64,000 bases of DNA from Streptomyces orinoci (lineage in GTDB: Bacteria > Actinomycetota > Actinomycetes > Streptomycetales > Streptomycetaceae). The translations under genes and the position numbers were made by a program. Under the pieces are notes generated by a model. The model was not told where the DNA came from. It did no database searches and was given only the letters and a program-made list of their open reading frames with translations. The stretch spans positions 248,001 to 312,000 of the forward strand of contig NZ_PHNC01000007.1 of the NCBI RefSeq assembly GCF_003121295.1, written 5' to 3'. Each line of letters opens with the position of its first letter. Position 1 is the stretch's first letter. Positions 9,257 through 16,898 of this stretch are shown one piece after another.

Positions 9257-9546
9257 GGATCCTCCTCGGTAGCACCACACGGCGGTCTGGATGACTGCCG
9301 CGCAACGTCTTTCAGTGAGACCAACCGCGCCGGCGCACGAAAAATGCCCCGGACGGGATCACAGGCGGGGCTCCATGGACCGGAGCACCGCCACGGAGAA
9401 CCCGCGGGGCGCTTTCGACGGCTCCATCGTCCGTACGGAACGATGGGCACCGCCTGACCGGAGACCTGCCGATCTTGAGATCGGACGAGGTGGGAGTTCG
9501 GAGCCTCCACTTGTGGGCCGGACACACTGGTGACCGGCCGGTCGCA
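9257..9546 (-). promoter_or_regulatory. Long untranslated leader of the infC operon
   Basis: About 290 bases separate a likely promoter (TATGCT on the minus strand at 9551-9556) from the infC start. The leader holds several inverted repeats: CCGATCTTGAGATCGG at 9469-9484, and CCATCGT/ACGATGG at 9424-9430 and 9440-9446. It also holds the terminator-like stem at 9346-9371. Such a long structured leader before ribosomal protein genes suggests autogenous control. No protein-coding gene was found in 9281-9663. Confidence 0.6.
9340..9392 (-). promoter_or_regulatory. Candidate transcription attenuator in the infC leader
   Basis: On the minus strand GCCCCG (9371-9366) pairs with CGGGGC (9351-9346) and is followed directly by ATTTTT (9345-9340), a classic intrinsic terminator inside the leader. 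The GGAGCCCCGCC segment that contains its first arm (9374-9364) can instead pair with GGCGGTGCTCC upstream (9392-9382), with one mismatch. That would form an alternative anti-terminator. The two structures share 9366-9371 and cannot coexist. The controlling ligand is unknown; L20 is a reasonable guess by analogy with Bacillus. Confidence 0.55.
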
Positions 9547-9550
9547 CTCA

Positions 9551-9556
9551 AGCATA
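9551..9556 (-). promoter_or_regulatory. Probable -10 hexamer of the infC promoter
   Basis: The minus-strand hexamer TATGCT fits the housekeeping -10 consensus. No good -35 hexamer is visible upstream, as is often the case in Streptomyces. Transcription from here would yield the roughly 290-base infC leader. Confidence 0.4.
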
Positions 9557-9663
9557 CCAGCGACCGGGGGTGGTGGCCGCCCGAGCGGCGACGGGCCCTA
9601 GGCTGAGCACCCGACCAGCGCGAACACCAGCGCTAGCGCAAGCACCAGCGGAAAGCAGCAACG

Positions 9664-10029
9664 ATGAGCGACGCCCGACCCGAGCCGGACGGCACCCCGG
9701 CCTTCGACGACCTGACCCGCGACATCGCGGATGTGCCCGCCGTCGAGGTGATCACCACGGTCGCGGTGCACCTGATGAGCGCCGCCGCCGTCAACCTCGG
9801 CCTGGCCGAGGGCGGCGAGGGCCACAAGGACCTGGACGAGGCGCGGAAGCTGATCACCGCACTGGCCGGGCTGGTCACCGCCGGTGCCACCGAGATCAGC
9901 AACTTCCACGCCGGGCCGCTGCGCGACGGGCTGAAGTCGCTCCAGCTCGCCTTCCGCGAGGCCTCCCTGGTGCCGGACGAGCCCGGGCAGGGGCCGGGCG
10001 AGAAGTTCACCGGCCCGGTCTTCGGCTGA
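9664..10029 (+). CDS. DUF1844 family protein
   Basis: This is a 121-residue protein of the DUF1844 family, found next to infC across actinobacteria. Recognisable segments are VITTVAVHLMSAAAVNLGL and EARKLITALAGLVTAGATEI. It is small, acidic and predicted cytoplasmic, with mainly alpha-helical character. The ATG at 9664 has GGAAAG upstream. It is transcribed away from infC, so the 407-base gap carries both promoters. No biochemical function is established for the family to my knowledge. Confidence 0.85.
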   Translation: MSDARPEPDGTPAFDDLTRDIADVPAVEVITTVAVHLMSAAAVNLGLAEGGEGHKDLDEARKLITALAGLVTAGATEISNFHAGPLRDGLKSLQLAFREASLVPDEPGQGPGEKFTGPVFG

Positions 10030-10071
10030 TCCCGGCAGCCGGGCCCTCCGGCTCTGCCCTCGGCCGCGTCC

Positions 10072-10902
10072 TCAGCCCTGCCGGGCCCGGCCGCCAGGGC
10101 CCTCCGGCCGGTCGGACTCACCGGGCTGGGTCAGATCCCCGGTCCGGTGACCGGGCACCGCCCGCTCGTCCGCGACCAGCACCGGCGCGCCCCGGGGCTG
10201 GGTGATCTGGTGCGCGAAGCCGGCCAGGATGCCCCCGATCAGCGGGGCCACGATAAACAGCCACAGCTGGGAGAGTGCGCCGCCGCCCGCGAAGATCGCC
10301 GGGCCGATGCTGCGGGCCGGGTTGACCGAGGCGCCGGTCAGCGGGATGCCGATCAGCTGGATTGCGGCCAGTGAGAAGCCGATGGGCAGCGCGCCGAAGC
10401 CGACCACCGCCACCTTGTGGGTCACCGCCAGCCAGACGAAGACCAGCAGGAAGGTCAGCACGATCTCGGCCAGGAAGGCGCCGCCGGTGCTGATGTGCAC
10501 CGCGGAGCGGTAGGCGTAGCCATTGGTGCCGAAGGCACCGCTGGTCTTGAGCCCCGGCACCTGCTTGGCCAGCAGGAGCAGCAGGGCCGCGCCCACGATG
10601 GCGCCCAGCAGCTGGGCGATCCAGTACTCGATGGCGGTCCGGAGCATGATCCGGCCTTCCACCAGGAACCCCAGGGTGACCGCCGGGTTGAGATGGCTGC
10701 CCGAGATGGGGCCCAGGGCGTAGATCAGGGCCACAAGAGTGAACCCGAAGGCCAGGGCGATGCCGAGCGCGCCGATGTAGTCGGCCGCCAGGACGGCGGA
10801 GCCCACCGCGAAGAAGACCAGCAGCAGGGTGCCGATGAACTCGGCCGCCACGGTCCGTGTCTCCACGGGGTCCAGCTTCCAGGTGTCCAGCTTGGCGTCC
10901 AT
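10072..10902 (-). CDS. MIP-family aquaporin / glycerol facilitator-like channel
   Basis: This 276-residue integral membrane protein has six hydrophobic segments and the two half-helix NPA boxes, GSHLNPAVTLG and GASVNPARSIG. These define the aquaporin pore. The narrow spacing and the SVNPARS second box favour a water channel (AqpZ-like) over a glycerol facilitator. The ATG at 10902 is preceded by GGGAGG at 5 bases. The C-terminal ~40 residues form a charged cytoplasmic tail (DERAVPGHRTGDLTQPG) not needed for transport. The gene stands alone; an interspersed-repeat array lies immediately upstream. Confidence 0.93.
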   Translation of the reverse strand: MDAKLDTWKLDPVETRTVAAEFIGTLLLVFFAVGSAVLAADYIGALGIALAFGFTLVALIYALGPISGSHLNPAVTLGFLVEGRIMLRTAIEYWIAQLLGAIVGAALLLLLAKQVPGLKTSGAFGTNGYAYRSAVHISTGGAFLAEIVLTFLLVFVWLAVTHKVAVVGFGALPIGFSLAAIQLIGIPLTGASVNPARSIGPAIFAGGGALSQLWLFIVAPLIGGILAGFAHQITQPRGAPVLVADERAVPGHRTGDLTQPGESDRPEGPGGRARQG

Positions 10903-10987
10903 GGCGTCCTCCCGGGAACTTCGTGGACTGTCCTCGCATTGTCGGACGGTCCGCCCAAGCCCGCCTGTCGGCAAACGAGGCGCCCCT

Positions 10988-11225
10988 CAGGGGCGCGCGG
11001 AACTGCGCGACGAGCCACAGACGCCCCGCACGCCAGACGCCCCCAGGGGCGCGGGGAACTGCGTGACCAGCCACAGACACGCCGCACCCTCAAACGCGAC
11101 CCCAGCCCCCCAAGGGGCGCGAGGAACTGCGCGAACAACCACAGACGCCCCGCACCCAAAACACAAGGCAGACACCCCAGGGGCGCGGGGAACTGCGCGA
11201 CCAGCCACAGACGCGCCGCACCCCG
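10988..11225. repeat. Array of four interspersed repeats between the aquaporin and SseB-like genes
   Basis: Four units with the core CAGGGGCGCGGGGAACTGCG followed by CGACCAGCCACAGACGC start at 10988, 11044, 11111 and 11178. The spacings are 56, 67 and 67 bases. Each core contains small inverted repeats such as CCCCTcAGGGG. A fifth, isolated copy is at 22091. This family is common in Streptomyces intergenic DNA. The array fills the gap between two leftward genes and no protein is encoded here. Unit 3 has diverged (CAAGGGGCGCGAGG). Confidence 0.85.
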
Positions 11226-11245
11226 AAACGCACCCCCAGCGCCTC

Positions 11246-11998
11246 TCAGCGCTGGAACAACGGCTCCCCCGGCACCCGCGCCCCCGCGGGCAGCAGCGCC
11301 AGGTCCAGCCCGCGCACCAGCCGGCGCCGCAGAACCTCATCGGTGGCCAGAGCCTGAGCCACCCGCTGCAGCACCCCAGCCGCCCCAGCGCCCTCGCCCA
11401 CCTCGTCCAGAGCCAGGGCGAGCGTGCCATCGGCGTCCTGCGCGCGTACCAGGTACGCCTGCCGCACCCCCGCCTCCGCGGTCAGTACGGCGCGCAGCGC
11501 CTCCGCCACGGCCGGGTCGGCCAGTGGATCGGCCGTGGTCCGGCCCTCGGCCAGGGCCAGCAGCGCCGGCCCGGTCAGCGCGTAGGTGACCGGCCCCGCC
11601 AGGTCGAGCACCAGCGTGTCGGCCTTCTCATGGGCCACCGCCTGCAGCGCCTGGTGCAGCGGCACCGCCACCGGCCGCGCATCGGCCCGCCAGCGCGCCA
11701 GGGTCTCCATGGACGTAAAGGCTGGAAGCGCCCGGCGCCCATCGGGCGCCTGAAGCGTCGGCACCGCCATATCGCTGGTCTTCTCCCGCTTAAGGCCGTC
11801 CGGCCCCTCCTCCACCTCGCCCAGCACCGCGACGACCGGTACCAGCAGCCGCGCGCCCTGGAGGGCGGCGAGCACCCGTTCCTCGGCGGACCGGTCGGAG
11901 CGGTCGGCGGACCAGGCGGCCAGCGCCTCGGTCAGCGCCGGGTCGGCGGAGCCGTCGTCGTCGGAGAAACCGGGGTCCGGGATGTTCTTGAGCGCCAC
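11246..11998 (-). CDS. SseB-family protein
   Basis: This is a 250-residue soluble protein with an SseB N-terminal-like domain (VLAALQGARLLVPVVAVLGEV, ALPAFTSMETLARW). A C-terminal half of a second, related fold follows. The family is widespread in actinobacteria and is named after the Salmonella secretion chaperone/effector domain; its role here is unknown. The GTG at 11998 (MALKNIPDPGF) matches the conserved N terminus, although the ribosome binding site is weak. It is transcribed in the same direction as the mycosin-like gene, 57 bases downstream of it, and may be in its operon. Confidence 0.8.
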   Translation of the reverse strand: MALKNIPDPGFSDDDGSADPALTEALAAWSADRSDRSAEERVLAALQGARLLVPVVAVLGEVEEGPDGLKREKTSDMAVPTLQAPDGRRALPAFTSMETLARWRADARPVAVPLHQALQAVAHEKADTLVLDLAGPVTYALTGPALLALAEGRTTADPLADPAVAEALRAVLTAEAGVRQAYLVRAQDADGTLALALDEVGEGAGAAGVLQRVAQALATDEVLRRRLVRGLDLALLPAGARVPGEPLFQR

Positions 11999-12055
11999 GC
12001 CCCGAGGGTATCGAGGCCCTTCACTCCGCCCGGGAGCCGGGGGTGAGCAGGGCGT

Positions 12056-13246
12056 TCACCCACGGCCCTCCGGGGTACCCAGTGCGGTGGTCCGCCGCCC
12101 GGACCGCCACAGCACCCCGGCCGCCGCCAGCAGCAGCAGCCCCGCGGCCCCGGTGGCCAGCGCCGCCGGAGCCGGGCGCCAGTGCGCGGGGGCGGGCCGC
12201 TCCGCGCCCGGCCCGCCCCCGAAGTAACGGGGCGCGGCGGCCGGAACCGGACCGTCCGGCTCCGTATGTACCGCCCGCGCCACGGCGGCCGCCGGATCGA
12301 CCACGCCCGCGCCCAGGGAGTCACTGTGCCCGCCCCGCGGGGTGTCCCGGGCGGTGTCCACCAGCACCCGCCGGACCTGGGCCGGGCTCAGCCGTGGGTT
12401 GACCGAGCGGACCAGGGCGGCGGCGCCGGAGACAAAAGCGGCGGCCGCGCTGGTCCCCCAGCCCTCGTAGTAGCGCCGGTCCGGGTCGGCGATGACCACA
12501 TCCACGCCGGGCGCACTGAGGGTGGCGTACCAGCGGCGGGTGGAGAAGGGGGCCCGGCCGCCGAAACGGTCCACCGCGGTCACCGCGATCACTCCCGGAT
12601 AGGCGGCCGGGTACGAGGCGCGGTCGCCCCGTTCGCCGCCGTTGCCGGCGGAGGCCACCAGCACCACGCCCTTGGCCAGGGCGTACCGCACCGCCGCGTC
12701 CTCCCCCGGGTCCGGGTGGGCGCTGGCGCTGTCGTCGCCCAGCGACAGGTTGATCACGCTCGCGCCATGGTCCGCCGCCCAGCGGATGCCCTCCGCCAGC
12801 GCGCCCCCGCGCGCCCCGCGTTCCTTCTCCCGGGAGGGGTCGCCCTCCTCCAGGATCACCCGCACCGGCAGGATCCTGGCCTCCGGCGCCACCCCGATGA
12901 CGCCGTTGGCGTCGCCCGGTCCATGCCCCCGCCCGGCGATGATCCCGGCCATGGCGGTGCCGTGCCGGGCCCAGGTCCGGTCTCCCCGGCCGGCGCCGAA
13001 GCCGACCAGGTCGGTGCCGGGCAGGACCCGTCCGCGCAGATCCGGATGGCCCGCGTCCACCCCGGTGTCCAGCACCGCGACCGTTACTCCCGCGCCCCGG
13101 CTGATGCGCCAGGCGTCCTCGGTGTGCAGGGCGTCCAGCGCCCACTCCTGAGCCCTTATGGTGTCCGCCCGGGCCGGGGCGCCGGCGCCCAGGGCGGCCA
13201 GCACGGTGACCATGGCGAGCAGCCGGGGAACGCTCCGTCCGCTCAT
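12056..13246 (-). CDS. Mycosin-like subtilisin-family serine protease, membrane-anchored
   Basis: This 396-residue S8 protease has a signal peptide (cleavage near GAPARA), a catalytic domain and a C-terminal transmembrane helix (ALATGAAGLLLLAAAGVLW). The catalytic triad is Asp60 (VAVLDTGVD), His95 (RHGTAMAG) and Ser266 (GWGTSAAAAFV), with oxyanion Asn202 (ASAGN). This layout is that of MycP, the protease of type VII secretion, so the active site should face the outside of the cell. No EccB, EccC, EccD or WXG100 genes are in the window, so its substrate is unknown. Its ATG overlaps the stop codon of the upstream gene by four bases. Confidence 0.93.
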   Translation of the reverse strand: MSGRSVPRLLAMVTVLAALGAGAPARADTIRAQEWALDALHTEDAWRISRGAGVTVAVLDTGVDAGHPDLRGRVLPGTDLVGFGAGRGDRTWARHGTAMAGIIAGRGHGPGDANGVIGVAPEARILPVRVILEEGDPSREKERGARGGALAEGIRWAADHGASVINLSLGDDSASAHPDPGEDAAVRYALAKGVVLVASAGNGGERGDRASYPAAYPGVIAVTAVDRFGGRAPFSTRRWYATLSAPGVDVVIADPDRRYYEGWGTSAAAAFVSGAAALVRSVNPRLSPAQVRRVLVDTARDTPRGGHSDSLGAGVVDPAAAVARAVHTEPDGPVPAAAPRYFGGGPGAERPAPAHWRPAPAALATGAAGLLLLAAAGVLWRSGRRTTALGTPEGRG

Positions 13247-14106
13247 CGTCCGCCCTCCGGCACTTCCGCCGCCCGCCGGTAGCCGCGGGCCAGCAGTCCG
13301 GTGAGCGCCATGGCGTCATGCCCGAGCCCGGCCTGGGCCGGGGCGGTGGTGGCGCCGGGGGCGACCGCCTGGGCGGCGGCCTGCGGCGGGGTGCCGGTAC
13401 GGCCGTCGGTGAAGCCGGTCACCGCATAGACCACCGCAGGCAGATCGGGCAGCACCTCAATGCGCCAGCTGGCACGCTGGGCGTCGCCGAAGCGCTCGGC
13501 GACGGTGCCCGGCGGGGCGTAAGGGTGTGGCATCAAGTCCGGCCGCTCGTCCAGCCCTTGGGCGGCGAATCGTTTGCGCAGCTCCCGCATCCGGTCCTGG
13601 GTGGCCTCGGTGACCAGCAGCCCCACCGTGGTGACGGTGGTGGCCGTGGCGTCGGCATAGGTGGCCCGCAGCAGCCGTCGGCAGCCGGCCGGGGCCAGCT
13701 CCCGGGTCAGCGGCGGGTCGAAGCCCGCCGCGCAGTCGCTCTCCGGGGCCACGCCGACCCGTTCCCAGTCCCGGTCGGCGCCGCCGGGCCCGGCACCGGC
13801 GCCATGCACGGTGCGCGGGAAGAGCTCGTCCACCGGCACCTGTCGCCAGCGGGTGCCGCCGCGCTGGTACGCCTTCTGGGCCGCGGTGCGCTCGGGCGGA
13901 CCGGCGGTCAGCCAACTCCCGGCCGCCGCACCGGCGATCAGCCCGAAGCCGAGCACCGCGCACACCGCCGAGGCCGTCCGCCGGCGCGTGCCCGGGCGCG
14001 TGAGGATGTCGGGCGCGGGGGTGCGCGCCGGGGGCTCACCGGTCCAGGGGGCGTACGGGGGAGGCGGCGGTACGGTCACCGGAATGTGCTCCGCCTCGGT
14101 GCTCAC
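13243..14106 (-). CDS. Single-pass membrane protein coupled to the mycosin-like protease
   Basis: This 287-residue protein has a proline-rich cytoplasmic N terminus (VTVPPPPPYAPWTGEPP) and one transmembrane helix near residues 50-75 (ASAVCAVLGFGLIAGAAAGSWL). An extracytoplasmic domain of about 200 residues follows, with cysteines at SDCAAGF and PAGCRRLL. I do not recognise the family. The GTG at 14106 was chosen because GGGGGAG lies 7 bases before it; longer readings lack a good site. The four-base ATGA overlap with the protease gene implies translational coupling. It may be a scaffold, regulator or substrate of the protease. Confidence 0.8.
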   Translation of the reverse strand: MSTEAEHIPVTVPPPPPYAPWTGEPPARTPAPDILTRPGTRRRTASAVCAVLGFGLIAGAAAGSWLTAGPPERTAAQKAYQRGGTRWRQVPVDELFPRTVHGAGAGPGGADRDWERVGVAPESDCAAGFDPPLTRELAPAGCRRLLRATYADATATTVTTVGLLVTEATQDRMRELRKRFAAQGLDERPDLMPHPYAPPGTVAERFGDAQRASWRIEVLPDLPAVVYAVTGFTDGRTGTPPQAAAQAVAPGATTAPAQAGLGHDAMALTGLLARGYRRAAEVPEGGR

Positions 14107-14323
14107 CGTGCGCTCCCCCTTGTGCGCTCGCCAGGACATCGCCGTACACCGGGGACATCGCTCGACTCGCCTTTCCGGGCAGGCCGGTTCGTATCCGGAC
14201 ATCCCCTCACCAGGCGAGTGATCCACGGCGTGCGCGCCACTTTACGGCCCGCGCGACGGCCCGGCCATCCGCCCTCCGTCGCCCCTCTACCCCCGGGTTG
14301 ATCCGCTCTGGCAAGCTGCGCCC

Positions 14324-15541
14324 ATGTCGCCCGCGATAGCTCATGCCATCGGGCCCGCGACGGACCGTGTCCGTTACGACCGGGCCACCGCCGCGCTGGA
14401 CGCCCCGCTGGCGGTGGTGGATCTCGCCGCCTTCGACGCCAATGCCGCCGATCTGGTGCGCCGGGCGCACGGCAAGCCGGTTCGGGTGGCCACCAAGTCG
14501 GTGCGCTGCCGCGCCCTGTTGGAGCGGGTGCTGCGCCGGCCCGGCTTTTCGGGTCTGATGAGCCACACCCTCGCCGAATCGCTCTGGCTGGCCCGCTCCG
14601 GCTTTACGGACATCCTGCTGGCCTACCCCTCGGCCGACCGGGCCGCCTTCGCCGAACTGACCGCCGACCCGGCCCTGGCCAGGGCGGTCACCGTCACCAT
14701 CGACGACCCCGCACAGCTGACACTGATCGACTCCGCCCGTACCGGTAGCGAAGTGGTCAGAGTCTGCCTGGAGTTGGACACTTCCCTTCGCCTGCTGGGG
14801 GGCAGGGTACGGATCGGCGCCCTGCGCTCCCCGCTCCATGACCCGGGCCGGCTGGCGCAGTTGGCAAGGGCGGTCAACCGGCGCCCGGGCTTCCGGGTGG
14901 TGGGCCTGATGGCCTATGAGGCCCATATCGCCGGAGTCGCCGACGCCCCGCCCGGCCGCCCCCTGCGGGCCGGGGCGGTCCGGCTGCTGCAGTCGGCCGC
15001 CCGCCGCGAACTGGCGGCCCGCCGCGCCGAGGCGGTACGGGCCGTACGGGCGGTGGCGGAGCTGGAGTTCGTCAACGGCGGCGGCACCGGCAGTGTGCAG
15101 CACACCGCCGCCGAGGCCGCGGTGACCGAGGTGGCCGCGGGCTCCGGCCTCTACCAGCCGCGGCTCTTCGACGGCTACCGCTCCTTCCGCGGCCGCCCGG
15201 CCGCCCTGTTCGCCCTGCCGGTGGTACGCCGCCCGGGTCCCGGCACCGTCACCGTGCTGGGCGGCGGCTACCCCGCCTCGGGCCCTCCCGGCACCGACCG
15301 GCTGCCCACCCCCTGCCTCCCGACCGGACTGCGCCTGACCCGCCAGGAGGCCACGGGCGAGGTACAGACGCCGCTGCTGGGCACCGTCGCCGACGATCTC
15401 TCGATCGGCGACAAGGTGTGGTTCCGGCACGCCAAGGCGGGCGAACTCTGCGAGCGCTTCGCCGCATTGCATCTGGTGGCGGGGGACCAGGTGGTGGAGA
15501 CGGTGCCGACCTATCGCGGCGAGGGCCAAACGTTTCTCTGA
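14324..15541 (+). CDS. PLP-dependent amino acid deaminase/aldolase, alanine racemase-like fold
   Basis: The 405-residue protein has the alanine-racemase N-terminal TIM-barrel type of PLP domain. The likely Schiff-base lysine is Lys58 in VRVATKSVRC, and the phosphate-binding glycines are in FVNGGGTGSVQ. The C-terminal beta domain (SIGDKVWFRHAKAGELCERF) matches D-threonine aldolase and D-serine dehydratase relatives, which coordinate a metal through His and Cys. The substrate is likely a hydroxy amino acid but cannot be named. The ATG at 14324 has no strong ribosome binding site. It is convergent with the ATP-grasp gene. Confidence 0.82.
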   Translation: MSPAIAHAIGPATDRVRYDRATAALDAPLAVVDLAAFDANAADLVRRAHGKPVRVATKSVRCRALLERVLRRPGFSGLMSHTLAESLWLARSGFTDILLAYPSADRAAFAELTADPALARAVTVTIDDPAQLTLIDSARTGSEVVRVCLELDTSLRLLGGRVRIGALRSPLHDPGRLAQLARAVNRRPGFRVVGLMAYEAHIAGVADAPPGRPLRAGAVRLLQSAARRELAARRAEAVRAVRAVAELEFVNGGGTGSVQHTAAEAAVTEVAAGSGLYQPRLFDGYRSFRGRPAALFALPVVRRPGPGTVTVLGGGYPASGPPGTDRLPTPCLPTGLRLTRQEATGEVQTPLLGTVADDLSIGDKVWFRHAKAGELCERFAALHLVAGDQVVETVPTYRGEGQTFL

Positions 15542-15582
15542 CCCATCGCACGACCACGCGGCGGAGCCGCATGCGCGCAGCC

Positions 15583-15603
15583 GCCCCGCGTCCCTTACGG
15601 GGC
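15583..15603. terminator. Possible bidirectional hairpin between convergent genes
   Basis: GCCCCG (15583-15588) pairs with CGGGGC (15598-15603) across a 9-base loop. It lies between the PLP enzyme stop and the ATP-grasp gene stop. The stem is short and lacks a T-run. Confidence 0.35.
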
Positions 15604-15607
15604 GCCC

Positions 15608-16432
15608 CTAGCCGAGCAGCCCCCGCAGCGAGCGGGCCATTGCCTGGGCGAAGTCCTCCCGGGTCTGCTCGTCCAGCGCGTCCAGCGAAAGATACGGGTT
15701 GAGGTCCTCCAACTCCACCAGCAGCAGCGCCCCTTCGGCCGTGCGACAGGCGTCCACCCGCTGGATGCCGTGCCGGATTCCGTTCCAGGCGATGAAGCGG
15801 CGCGCGAAGTCCAGGTCCTCGTCGGTGGGTTCATAGCGCACCAGCTCCCACCGGCGCGCCGGATCCGGGGCGTACAGGGCGTACTGGAAGTCGTCGTCCA
15901 CGAAGTAAAAGGACACTTCATACCGGAAGTCGATCCGCGGCTGGACCAGCACCTCCCCGTACACCACCGCCGCCAGCCGCTCCCCGGGCAGGAACTCCAT
16001 GCCTATGGAGTCCGCCCCCAGCTTGGGCTTGGCCACATACTCGGCCGCCTCGGGCAGCCGGCCGATGTCCTCGGCCCGGTCGATGGTCGGTATCACCGGG
16101 TACCCGGCAGCGGTCAGCTCCAGCAGGTACCGCTTGCCCCGCATATCGGCCCGCCCGGTCAGCTCGTTGTAGACCGGCACCGCCAGCTGCTCCGCCCGCG
16201 CACGGAACTCGCCATACGCGGCCTGGTAGTTGAGCACCGGTCCGCTGTTGCGCACCACGACCGCGTCAAAGCCCGCCATCAGCGCGGCCGCGTCCAGCGG
16301 GTGGCACAGCGCGATATCGAACTCGGCGCGGAGCCGGGAGCTGAGGAAGATGTCCTCGTCACAGTAGCGGCGGCCCTTGGCGGGATAGGCGAGGTCGGTG
16401 ACATAGAGGAGGCGGTGGCGGGTGGCTGGCAT
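15608..16432 (-). CDS. ATP-grasp-like protein of unknown substrate
   Basis: This is a 274-residue protein resembling the glutathione-synthetase/ATP-grasp superfamily. An N-terminal Rossmann-like part (LLYVTDLAYPAKGRRYCDED) ends in a substrate-binding segment (VVVRNSGPVLNY). The grasp domain has a lysine/acid-rich nucleotide site (EYVAKPKLGADSIGMEF, VLVQPRIDFRYEVSFYFVD). It ends with the metal-binding VELEDLNPYLSLD, equivalent to the E-x-N motif. Such enzymes ligate a carboxylate to an amine; the substrates are unknown. The promoter region contains the palindrome TGATCGATTGATCA (16450-16463), possibly an operator. Confidence 0.75.
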   Translation of the reverse strand: MPATRHRLLYVTDLAYPAKGRRYCDEDIFLSSRLRAEFDIALCHPLDAAALMAGFDAVVVRNSGPVLNYQAAYGEFRARAEQLAVPVYNELTGRADMRGKRYLLELTAAGYPVIPTIDRAEDIGRLPEAAEYVAKPKLGADSIGMEFLPGERLAAVVYGEVLVQPRIDFRYEVSFYFVDDDFQYALYAPDPARRWELVRYEPTDEDLDFARRFIAWNGIRHGIQRVDACRTAEGALLLVELEDLNPYLSLDALDEQTREDFAQAMARSLRGLLG

Positions 16433-16558
16433 TGCGAGGTTTCTCCTGCTGATCGATTGATCAACAACCTACCTTCCTGCCGATGGCTGGTTCATACCTG
16501 CCCCGGCCCGGGGTGGCCCCAGCAGGATGCTGTTGCCAGACAAACCCGGGGGGACCTC

Positions 16559-16852
16559 ATGAAGGAATTCGATCGCCGGTTGTGGCGCCGTGCCGCGCCG
16601 AGATCCGCGGCAGGCGCCGCCTTTGCCGCCGGCGGGGTGGGCGCCGGTGCCCTGACGGCGGCGACACCGGCCGCCGCGGCCGGCGGCCTTCCGGACTGTG
16701 CGCCAGTTCCAGGGCACTTGGCGCGGCGCCGAGGACGGCCGTCACACCAGGCTCAGCGTCTGGCGAAGCTCCGAGCCGGCCAGTCCCAGGGATCCCTTCA
16801 GCCCGGCAATCGTGTCTCCCGCACCTATGGCGTCCAGTTCCAGCGGGTGTGA
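16559..16852 (+). CDS. Small putative secreted peptide, possibly a gene remnant
   Basis: A 97-codon frame begins with an ATG preceded by GGGGGGA at 5 bases. It encodes a twin-arginine-like or Sec signal sequence (RRLWRRAAPRSAAG, then an Ala/Gly-rich hydrophobic stretch ending TPAAAA). After the signal the protein is basic and without recognisable domains. The first third looks like a genuine signal peptide, so this may be the 5' end of a secreted-protein gene whose body was deleted or frameshifted. It overlaps an antisense fragment that resembles a sugar kinase. The 466-base gap 16433-16898 otherwise holds no gene. Confidence 0.35.
   Translation: MKEFDRRLWRRAAPRSAAGAAFAAGGVGAGALTAATPAAAAGGLPDCAPVPGHLARRRGRPSHQAQRLAKLRAGQSQGSLQPGNRVSRTYGVQFQRV
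16742..16849 (-). pseudogene. Fragment resembling the C-terminal part of a PfkB/ribokinase-family sugar kinase
   Basis: On the minus strand 35 codons before a TGA read LELDAIGAGDTIAG followed by LKGSLGLAGSELRQTLSL. This matches the PfkB signature 2 region (D-x-x-GAGD, with the catalytic aspartate) and the following helix. Nothing upstream continues the kinase, and no ribosome binding site is seen. It is therefore either a remnant of a deleted kinase or a chance resemblance in a GC-rich frame. Confidence 0.35.
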
Positions 16853-16898
16853 TGTCCCGCTCCGCAGGGATAAGGAATCCGCTGAGTGAGACCCGCCC

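Noticed and set aside
9257..9280. Upstream ATG as the infC start
   Set aside because: It lies upstream of the AGGAGG site, so ribosomes recruited there would begin at or near ATC 9256; the extra residues MWCYRGGS are not part of IF-3.
10988..11225. CRISPR array
   Set aside because: The repeats are only four, the spacings are unequal, the units contain inverted repeats typical of REP elements, and no cas genes are present.
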